From NCBI GenBank assembly GCA_030452365.1, contig JAKDMK010000208.1, positions 1-5,104 of the forward strand: a stretch of DNA of 5,104 nt, given 5' to 3'. Source of the DNA: Nitrococcus sp. (GTDB taxonomy: Bacteria > Pseudomonadota > Gammaproteobacteria > Nitrococcales > Nitrococcaceae). This document shows positions 1 through 4,385 of this stretch, in pieces (the stretch's first letter is position 1; each line of letters starts with the position of its first letter). A program made the position numbers and the translations under genes. The notes below the pieces were generated by a model, which was not told the DNA's origin, did no database searches, and saw only the letters and a program-made list of their open reading frames with translations.

Positions 1-170
1 CGATCGTCGAGTTTCTGTCGGATGATTCCATGTCAGGTCACATGCCGATTAGTCTCTGGTTCCTACACTGACCGCATAACGGCGTAGTGGTTGATTGGCC
101 GTGCGCGGCGCACCAGCCGAGTTCACAGCGGCGCGGCGGCTTCGCTCCAAGCGCTGGTTGGACGGCGATC

Positions 171-581
171 TCAACGCCGGGGTCGGCCCATGTCGAAGAC
201 CAATTCGCGTGAAATTTTTCCATCCCTCATCTCAAAGATGTGCACGAGCCGCATCTCAATCTTGGAACCGACGGGAAAGTGCCAGTATCCATCCCGGATG
301 ATCTCAAAGGTTACGAGGCTGTCGTCCACTACGCGATCTACCGTTGCGAAGCGCTGCAGAGACGTGAATTTGACGTCTCGCATCGATGACCAGAGCTCCC
401 GGTAGTTCTTCGCCACCTCTTCCTTTCCAGAGCAGGCACGGTCGAGACCGTTCAGAGCGGGTGCCTCCCATACGATGTCGTCCGTGTACAACTGCAGCGC
501 CGCTGTCACCTCGTTCTCGGCTTCACTGTGAAAATGAGCGTCGACTACAGCCAGGTTCTGTGAGATTCGGTTCTCGTTCAT
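171..581 (-). CDS. NTF2/SnoaL-like domain protein, 136 aa
   Basis: The protein has the size and pattern of a single NTF2-like alpha+beta cone-fold domain (SnoaL/ketosteroid isomerase-like superfamily). An N-terminal helix leads to YTDDIVWEAP (residues 32-41), the usual strand after the helical part. Then come a helical KNYRELWSSM stretch (59-68) and alternating strands (KFTSLQRFAT 71-80, SLVTFEII 88-95, EMRLVHIFEM 109-118, GKISRELVFD 121-130). Members are small enzymes or ligand-binding proteins with very varied substrates, so no reaction can be assigned. There is no signal peptide, so it is probably cytoplasmic. The frame is open up to 701, but I chose the ATG at 581 because the domain begins there and the 40 upstream residues look non-coding; a G-rich stretch (GGCGGGGGC) just upstream is only a weak ribosome binding site, with AAGGAG further away. 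It diverges from the fmdA relic across about 190 bp. The family call is fairly secure; the role is unknown. Confidence 0.8.
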   Translation of the reverse strand: MNENRISQNLAVVDAHFHSEAENEVTAALQLYTDDIVWEAPALNGLDRACSGKEEVAKNYRELWSSMRDVKFTSLQRFATVDRVVDDSLVTFEIIRDGYWHFPVGSKIEMRLVHIFEMRDGKISRELVFDMGRPRR

Positions 582-769
582 TAGAGCCCCCGCCCAGAAG
601 GTCTCCTTCGCCGTCTTACGACCAAGCTCATCGCCTTGTTGAGCGAAGCCGCTTCGCGCAGGAGGATAGCCGTGTCCGGAAATTCTAGCGTGTTGCCTCA
701 CCCCTCACAACTGCGGCGGGGTAGCCTGGGTATCAAGGCAGACGCCTGCTCTCGACCGAGGAGGATGCA

Positions 770-1002
770 ATGCCCGAGGTGATCTTCCCGCTCAACTCAT
801 CAATTAGATTCGACAACTAGCAGAAACTGGACCACAACCGGTGGCATGCGGAGATACCGGCGGTGGCCACGGTCAAACCTGGCGATAGCTTCCGGGTCCC
901 TGCCGAGAATGGTATGAAGGCGCGAACCTCCCGGTGGGGGATCCGCACTTCTCACAGGGCGAATTCTCACAGGGCGATTGAATCCTCACTTGGGCCATAG
1001 AG
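770..1002 (+). pseudogene. fmdA: acetamidase/formamidase relic, nonsense codon, frameshift and internal deletion
   Basis: An ideal ribosome binding site (GAGGAGG, 758-764) precedes ATG 770, which opens with MPEVIFPLN. After TAG at 818-820 the same frame reads QKLDHNRWHAEIPAVATVKPGDSFRV, the characteristic start of FmdA/AmdA amidohydrolases, which hydrolyse formamide or short amides to ammonia and the acid. At about 899 one base is missing: the next frame gives CREWYE, matching the CREW that normally follows. It then jumps directly to GANLPVGDPHFSQG, a motif from well inside the protein, so most of the N-terminal half is deleted with the junction near 913-921. A 15-bp duplication follows, then TGA at 979-981 and a weak ILTWAIE resembling the usual EI-FCGAIE. 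Similarity fades after about 1002 and the rest of the roughly 400-residue enzyme is absent. The gene is clearly non-functional. The assignment rests on remembered family motifs but several match in order. Confidence 0.8.
949..978. repeat. 15-bp tandem duplication inside the fmdA relic
   Basis: TTCTCACAGGGCGA occurs at 949-962 and again at 964-977, giving a period of 15 bp. In the relic's frame it repeats the residues FSQG(E/D) of the HFSQGD motif, so it is an in-frame duplication that arose in or after decay of the gene. Confidence 0.9.
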
Positions 1003-1092
1003 GCGCTTTCAAGAAACAGAGTCGGACATAGAAGAATAAACGCGCGAGTGTTTAGGTTGGAGGTGCACGCACGGAGATCAATCAGCTCGGAC

Positions 1093-1150
1093 TCGATTGA
1101 TACGTCTCTGTCCAGCGCTACAGACGCAGATTGCACGTCGAATGGATATC
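1093..1150 (-). repeat. structured direct repeat, copy A, downstream of the peroxidase gene
   Basis: Aligned with 2390-2443 this copy shares TCGATTGAT, GTCCAGCGCTA and then 23 of 30 bases ending in GATATC; overall about 43 of 50 aligned bases agree, with four extra bases here after the first block. It can form a hairpin: 1103-1111 (CGTC-TC-TGT, two bases bulged) pairs with ACAGACG at 1120-1126 around a CCAGCGCT loop. A second inverted repeat (ATCAATC 1077-1083, GATTGAT 1095-1101) overlaps its left end. It begins 67 bases past the stop of the minus-strand peroxidase gene. It could be a REP-like or terminator-like element; there is no clear run of T. Confidence 0.8.
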
Positions 1151-1217
1151 CGCACAAGAACAACAATCAATTAAATCCAGTGATTTTCGTAGCCATTCCA
1201 TAAGCGACGCTTGCGAA

Positions 1218-2216
1218 TTATTCAGAGATCGCTTGAAATTTACCAGGATTTTCCATGGACAAGGAATTCAAGAAAGCCACAATATCGGCCACCTGGGACT
1301 CATTGAGTTTACGGCCAAGTTGCAACCAACCCATTTTTTTAACGGCTTCTTGCAAGCTGGCCGCCTCGCCATCGTGGAAGTAAGGCGCGGTAAGCGCAAC
1401 ATTGCGCAACGTGGGGACTTTGAAGAAGTACGCGTCCTCAGGGTCACCGGTGACCGCCATGCGCCCTTTGTCTTTGGTATTGGCATAGGGGTTAATGAGG
1501 CCCATTTTTTTGTACTTCTGCCCGCCCAGGAGCGGTCCATTGTGACAGTCTACACAGCCGCTGCTGATAAAGGCCTGCAAGCCGCGTTGCTCTTGCGCCG
1601 ACAGGGCGCTGTCATCACCGCGCTGCCATTGGTCGAAGCGGTCGTGGGTGATCAGGGTACGCTCGAACGCGGCAATGGCCTGGGCAATATGATCGAAGCT
1701 GATCGCGGCATCGGAACCGAATGCCTTCGCAAACGCTTCTTGGTAGTCAGGCATGGCGCTAATGCGTTGCTCTACCGCCGCTGCCGAAGGCATAGCCATT
1801 TCAACCGGGTTCAAAATCGGCCCTTTCGCTTGCTCCACCAAATCGGCGGCACGGCCATCCCAGAACTGAGCGAAGGCAAAGCCCGCATTGAGCACGGTCG
1901 GCGCATTGCGTGCGCCCAAGATGCCTTTGGCGCCGGGGGAGGTTTTATTATTGTCATCACCACCACGGCCACCATCGAGCCGGTGACATGTGTTGCAAGA
2001 CTGGCTGTGGTTGATCGACAACGCCTTGTCGAAGTAGAGCTGCCGGCCGAGCTCGACCAGTTCGGGAGTATCGTTTTGCGCGCCGGGCATTTGCGCCGGG
2101 AGCACGCCAAACCTCGCCTGCGCCTGTTGCCGCAAAGCGTTCTCATCCGCCTGAATCGATCCAGCGCTCAGCAGCACCAAAGCTACGGCCAGAAAAATCC
2201 GTCCCGTTCGAATCAT
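1218..2216 (-). CDS. ccpA: periplasmic di-haem cytochrome c peroxidase (CCP/MauG family)
   Basis: Reduces hydrogen peroxide to water in the periplasm with electrons from small c-type cytochromes or azurin-type donors. Residues 1-23 form a Sec signal peptide (MIRTGR, then a hydrophobic FLAVALVLLSAG and a probable cut after IQA). Two haem c sites are present: CNTCH at 74-78 (N-terminal, peroxidatic haem) and CVDCH at 221-225 (electron-accepting haem). Family landmarks follow in order: RNAPTVLNA 103-111, FWDGRA 118-123 with the inter-haem Trp119, NPVEM 136-140 with the likely catalytic Glu139, FKVPTLRN 265-272, APYFHDG 277-283, and MGWLQLG with Met295 as the expected ligand of the second haem. 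At 332 aa it has normal length. The distal His found in Pseudomonas aeruginosa CCP is Ala96 here. The start ATG has a good site, GAGGGGA, five or so bases upstream. It follows the Dnr-like regulator in the same direction, 269 bases away, so it probably has its own promoter. MauG-like chemistry is less likely. Confidence 0.93.
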   Translation of the reverse strand: MIRTGRIFLAVALVLLSAGSIQADENALRQQAQARFGVLPAQMPGAQNDTPELVELGRQLYFDKALSINHSQSCNTCHRLDGGRGGDDNNKTSPGAKGILGARNAPTVLNAGFAFAQFWDGRAADLVEQAKGPILNPVEMAMPSAAAVEQRISAMPDYQEAFAKAFGSDAAISFDHIAQAIAAFERTLITHDRFDQWQRGDDSALSAQEQRGLQAFISSGCVDCHNGPLLGGQKYKKMGLINPYANTKDKGRMAVTGDPEDAYFFKVPTLRNVALTAPYFHDGEAASLQEAVKKMGWLQLGRKLNESQVADIVAFLNSLSMENPGKFQAISE

Positions 2217-2252
2217 GGCTTCCCCTCGCGCATAGCACTGCGATCAAATCAA

Positions 2253-2309
2253 CTACCCAGAGGCGGCAGACACTGCAACGAGTAACAAGGTTCTACGCAA
2301 CAGCCGCAT
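2253..2309 (-). other. possible 18-codon signal-peptide-like mini-ORF before the peroxidase gene
   Basis: ATG at 2309 starts MRLLRRTLLLVAVSAASG and stops at TAG 2253-2255, 36 bases before the peroxidase start. It looks like the start of a secreted protein: two arginines, a hydrophobic core and an A-A-S-G end. There is no good ribosome binding site. It may be a leader peptide, the stump of an earlier secreted gene, or chance in a GC-rich leader. Confidence 0.2.
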
Positions 2310-2315
2310 GGCGTC

Positions 2316-2356
2316 CAATTGATTGATGCTATGAAGTCGATAGAACCCATCAATTG
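2316..2356. repeat. inverted repeat CAATTGAT / ATCAATTG in the peroxidase upstream region
   Basis: CAATTGAT at 2316-2323 and ATCAATTG at 2349-2356 are perfect 8-base arms separated by 25 bases. They lie 100-140 bases upstream of the peroxidase start. The arms carry TTGAT/ATCAA half-sites of the FNR family but not with the four-base spacing of a real box. A regulator site is possible; no matching -10/-35 could be recognised with confidence. Confidence 0.4.
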
Positions 2357-2389
2357 CAAAGTCGGTGTGCTCCCCTGGGGCCGGCTCCA

Positions 2390-2443
2390 TCGATTGATCT
2401 GCGTCCAGCGCTATAAGCGCAGATTGCACATCGAGCAGATATC
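2390..2443 (-). repeat. structured direct repeat, copy B, downstream of the Dnr-like gene
   Basis: Second copy of the element at 1093-1150, in the same orientation, starting 42 bases past the stop of the regulator gene. Its hairpin is cleaner: ATCTGCG 2397-2403 pairs perfectly with CGCAGAT 2418-2424. An alternative inner stem GCGCT-ATA-AGCGC lies at 2408-2420. Within it, on the minus strand, TGGAC-N4-ATCAA (2394-2407) is one base from an Anr/FNR-type TTGAC-N4-ATCAA site; in copy A the same half-sites are eight bases apart. It may therefore be a terminator for the regulator, a control site for the peroxidase, or a dispersed repeat. Confidence 0.8.
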
Positions 2444-2485
2444 ACCATAGCGGCGAAGTTCAACCGAGTCTGATCCCATTGACGC

Positions 2486-3163
2486 TTACGCCAGAACCAG
2501 GCGCTGTAACGCCTCGACATCCATTATTCGGATGCTATCACCGTCGACGCGGATGTAGCCCTCGCGCTCGAGCTCCCGAAACAGCCGCGACAGCGTCTCA
2601 GGCTGCACGGCAAGCTGCGAGGCGATCAAACCCTTGCGTGTGGGCAGCTTGACTGTTCCCGCGCTGGCGCTCGTTGCCACCGGCCGCAGGCGTAGAAGAT
2701 AGTGCACGAGCCGAAAACGCGCGTTCTGGATGGTCAGCGCCTCAATCTCATCCAAATGGCGCTGAGTGCGCCGCACCATCTGGCGAAAGAGGGCGCGGCA
2801 GGTGGCGAACGAGGTTTCAAGGAGCGCCAGATAGGTACCACTATCGAATGCGCGTACGGTACTGGCTGATATGGCTTGCGCATTGACGGGATAACGCGGT
2901 GTGTCCATGAACAGGATGCCTTCAGCGAAGCTCTGATGCGGCGCCACTAGGCCCATGACCTTTTGGTGGCCATCCCCGGAGAGCCGATAGAGTTTGATCT
3001 GTCCATCCTCCAGCCACCAGAAGGCAGTTGCCCTATCGCCTTGCATGAATAGGTGCTCGCCCGCGTCGAGATGCCGGATATGGCTATGCGCCTGCGCCTG
3101 TCGGCGCTGGGTTTCGTCCAGCGCCGCAAAGAGGTAGTGCTGCGTCAGCTCGTTTGTGGGCAT
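2486..3163 (-). CDS. dnr: CRP/FNR-family transcriptional regulator, Dnr-like
   Basis: A 225-residue activator of the CRP/FNR superfamily. The cyclic-nucleotide-binding-type beta barrel spans about residues 10-113 (landmarks LDAGEHLFMQGD, AEGILFMDTP). A long dimer helix runs over about 115-145 (VRRTQRHLDEIEAL), and the C-terminal winged helix over about 148-222. The recognition helix QPETLSRLFREL carries Glu189, Ser192 and Arg193, the E-x-x-S-R pattern that reads TTGAT/ATCAA half-sites. The N-terminal cysteines that hold the Fe-S cluster of FNR/Anr are missing (only Cys122 is present). Length and FMDTP-type motifs resemble Pseudomonas DNR, a haem-dependent NO sensor controlling denitrification. 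Sensing of NO is therefore inferred, not shown. A GTG at 3169 is an alternative start two codons earlier; I prefer ATG 3163, with GAG five bases before it. A perfect FNR-type box lies 126 bases upstream of the start, between this gene and the divergent membrane protein gene. Confidence 0.9.
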   Translation of the reverse strand: MPTNELTQHYLFAALDETQRRQAQAHSHIRHLDAGEHLFMQGDRATAFWWLEDGQIKLYRLSGDGHQKVMGLVAPHQSFAEGILFMDTPRYPVNAQAISASTVRAFDSGTYLALLETSFATCRALFRQMVRRTQRHLDEIEALTIQNARFRLVHYLLRLRPVATSASAGTVKLPTRKGLIASQLAVQPETLSRLFRELEREGYIRVDGDSIRIMDVEALQRLVLA

Positions 3164-3252
3164 GGTCACTCGGGGGTATTGGATTCAGCGGCAATCCGTA
3201 CAACGGCCAAAGCTCGATTCGCAAGTGTTTGGCGCGGTGGTGCGCTGATCCG

Positions 3253-3281
3253 ATTATCCCGAATCTTGCTTTGCGGCACAA
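3253..3281 (-). promoter_or_regulatory. candidate sigma70 promoter for the Dnr-like gene
   Basis: On the minus strand a -10 GATAAT (3253-3258, five of six consensus bases) lies 17 bases downstream of TTGTGC (3276-3281), a weak -35. The FNR-type box at 3289-3302 is just upstream, about 40 bases from the -10 centre. That is not a standard class II distance, so basal expression modulated by the box, or repression, is as likely as activation. Confidence 0.3.
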
Positions 3282-3288
3282 AGCGCGC

Positions 3289-3302
3289 TTGATCCGGATC
3301 AA
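3289..3302. promoter_or_regulatory. perfect FNR/Anr/Dnr box
   Basis: TTGATCCGGATCAA is an exact match to the FNR-family consensus TTGAT-N4-ATCAA. It lies in the divergent intergenic region between a Dnr-like regulator, whose recognition helix has the residues expected to bind it, and the CopD-like gene. Its centre (3295.5) is 32 bases from the centre of the plus-strand -10 candidate, the spacing of a class II site at -41.5. Confidence 0.88.
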
Positions 3303-3324
3303 GGCAACCGGTTCGAAAAACCGC

Positions 3325-3330
3325 TGCAAT
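3325..3330 (+). promoter_or_regulatory. -10 element of the FNR-dependent promoter for the CopD-like gene
   Basis: TGCAAT matches TATAAT at four of six positions and sits exactly where a class II FNR promoter needs it. It predicts a transcript start near 3337 and a leader of about 29 bases. No -35 is needed because the activator box replaces it. Confidence 0.5.
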
Positions 3331-3365
3331 GTACGCGCAAGACAAGCCGCGGAAGGAGCTCTTCG

Positions 3366-3836
3366 ATGTCGGATATAGCGATTGCTGTAAGCTTGCACCT
3401 GCTCGGCGTGGTGTGGTGGATCGGAGGACTGGCCTTTGTCAGCGCCGTATTATTACCGGAGCTGCGCCGCGACCCGGCAGGCGCACTGGTGCGTTTTCGC
3501 GCAATCGAGCACCGCTTTGCGCCGCAGGTGCGTATCGCCATCCTGCTGGTGGGCGCAACCGGCGCCTGGATGCTCTACCGGCTCGAGCTCTGGCGCGTGC
3601 TCGATGAGCCAGGCTTCTGGTGGCTGCACGCCATGCTCGCGCTGTGGGGGCTGTTCTTTCTCATGCTCTTCGTCCTAGGTCCGCTCGGAGTACTCCGAAG
3701 AGTCATGTCCGGACCGCTGGAGGCAAACATGCCGCGTCGGCTCGCGCGCATGCACTATCTGCATGTGATCTTGCTCATCTTGGCGCTCATCACGATTGCC
3801 GGGGCGGTAGCGGGCAGCCATGGTGGTTTCGGCTGA
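3366..3836 (+). CDS. four-helix CopD-like integral membrane protein
   Basis: A 156-residue inner-membrane protein with four hydrophobic segments at about 5-30, 54-72, 84-106 and 129-150. The first helix, LHLLGVVWWIGGLAF, resembles helix starts in the CopD family (copper resistance D and related small membrane proteins). Histidines placed in or at the ends of helices are His11, His88, His130 and His133, with His49 in the loop; such pairs often hold haem b or copper, but no ligand can be proven here. An excellent ribosome binding site, AAGGAG at 3353-3358, lies seven bases before ATG 3366. The promoter carries a perfect FNR-type box, so expression is probably induced at low oxygen or by NO together with the divergent Dnr-like regulator. 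Its stop lies four bases from the tail of a relic on the other strand. A role in respiration, copper supply or NO tolerance is inference from context only. Confidence 0.85.
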   Translation: MSDIAIAVSLHLLGVVWWIGGLAFVSAVLLPELRRDPAGALVRFRAIEHRFAPQVRIAILLVGATGAWMLYRLELWRVLDEPGFWWLHAMLALWGLFFLMLFVLGPLGVLRRVMSGPLEANMPRRLARMHYLHVILLILALITIAGAVAGSHGGFG

Positions 3837-3906
3837 GAATCTATGCGGCGCGCGCCGCGGCTTTGCCACCGGCGATTTCGCCAATAAGATGCAAAGCATC
3901 GGATAA

Positions 3907-3926
3907 CCAGCCGGTGCCAGCCGGTG
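3907..3926. repeat. 10-bp tandem duplication
   Basis: CCAGCCGGTG occurs twice with no gap (3907-3916 and 3917-3926). Because ten is not a multiple of three, it shifts the reading frame of the minus-strand remnant around it; removing one copy restores a natural-looking tail. Confidence 0.9.
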
Positions 3927-3966
3927 CCCCCGCTGTCGCGATAGTCGTCCGCTCCATTGATGTAAT

Positions 3967-3984
3967 AATGTAAGACCTGACCCC
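3967..3984. other. rearrangement junction with REP/RAYT-associated motif
   Basis: AATGTAAGACCTGACCCC resembles, from memory, the conserved flank of REP-associated tyrosine transposase (RAYT) elements in gammaproteobacteria. No transposase or second end is present. The motif lies exactly where two gene remnants on opposite strands lose their N-terminal parts, which marks it as a likely insertion or deletion scar. Confidence 0.4.
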
Positions 3985-3989
3985 GTTAG

Positions 3990-4385
3990 CCCCTCGATGA
4001 TGGCTATCGCCTCATCTCCGAATAAGCTCGATCCACGGCGTGGCAAGGGTGCTGGCGTGGTCTTTCTCAAATGGCTGCTGCAGAATCAGGCTAACCGCAG
4101 GCATGTCCATTGTGTACGAGTGACCGAACGCCAGCGAGAATGTTTTAATGAGTTCCCGGGCGCCGCGCTGGAACCGCAGTTCGACCCCGCTGATCGTAAA
4201 TTTGCCGCGGTGGCCAATGCCCATCCGGCAAAACCACCCATTGGCAGGCCGCCGACTGCAAATGGCTGGATTGGTGGCAGGCGCTCGCGGGCGCGGGCAT
4301 ACGAGTCGAGTTCTTGTGCCCGAACGATGTGTGAGCCTTCTACCAGAGCAAGTTTCCGGGCAAACCCGTGCCGGCGTTGCCATGA
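3990..4385 (+). pseudogene. N-terminally truncated, frameshifted PIN-like protein gene upstream of the RNA ligase
   Basis: Four pieces in successive frames make one natural protein. DDGYRLISE is read from 3996. After an extra T at 4023 (or two lost bases), KLDPRRGKGAGVVFLKWLLQ leads on to FDPADRKFAAVANAHPAKPPI, ending at 4242. One base is missing at 4243-4244, and QAADCKWLDWW to EFLCPNDV then reaches TGA 4332-4334. The same frame continues AFYQSKFPGKPVPALP to TGA 4383-4385. The DPADRKF-AxA and I-L-x-A-x-D-x-x-W spacing recalls the C-terminal acidic positions of PIN-fold ribonucleases; this is inference. The N-terminus, including the first expected Asp, is lost at the 3967-3984 junction. Its final TGA overlaps the ligase ATG (ATGA, 4382-4385), proving that the two were once translationally coupled. 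It is not functional unless the lesions are sequencing errors. Confidence 0.6.

Larger units (their letters stand above)
3841..3985 (-). pseudogene. 3' remnant of an unidentified gene, frameshifted by a 10-bp duplication
   Basis: On the minus strand one frame reads HYYINGADDYRDSGGTGW from about 3972 and then becomes nonsense. If one copy of the 10-bp tandem repeat at 3907-3926 is removed, it continues as LSDALHLIGEIAGGKAAARAA and ends at TAG 3841-3843. The joined tail has natural composition and an amphipathic alanine-rich end. Upstream the frame is closed by TAA (3986-3988) right at the GTAAGACCTGACCCC junction motif, so the beginning of the gene is missing. I do not recognise the family. 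As it stands, the alternative is a free 38-codon ORF from ATG 3957 in the second frame, without a ribosome binding site. A 14-bp perfect palindrome (GCGGCGCGCGCCGC, 3845-3858) falls inside its last codons. Confidence 0.4.

Noticed and set aside
3..71. Possible end of a plus-strand gene reading IVEFLSDDSMSGHM
   Set aside because: Only faintly like the tail of a short-chain dehydrogenase and lacking the usual glycine-rich ending; too short to support.
643..657. Hairpin GCGAAGC-C-GCTTCGC as a terminator or attC arm
   Set aside because: It has a one-base gap between arms, no T-run, and no matching pair of integron core sites around it.
1093..1150. Repeat copies as integron attC sites
   Set aside because: They follow genes and fold, but neither copy shows RYYYAAC and GTTRRRY cores in the needed positions.
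1131..2285. 384-codon plus-strand open frame
   Set aside because: It lies entirely opposite the peroxidase gene, whose signal peptide, two CxxCH sites and family motifs are unmistakable; the antisense frame shows no domain.
3845..3858. 14-bp perfect palindrome as a bidirectional terminator between convergent genes
   Set aside because: No T-run follows on either strand, and it lies within alanine/arginine-rich codons where such palindromes arise by chance.
3675..4070. 131-codon minus-strand open frame
   Set aside because: It runs across the end of the CopD-like gene, the remnant and the junction motif without any domain signal; the remnant uses a different frame.
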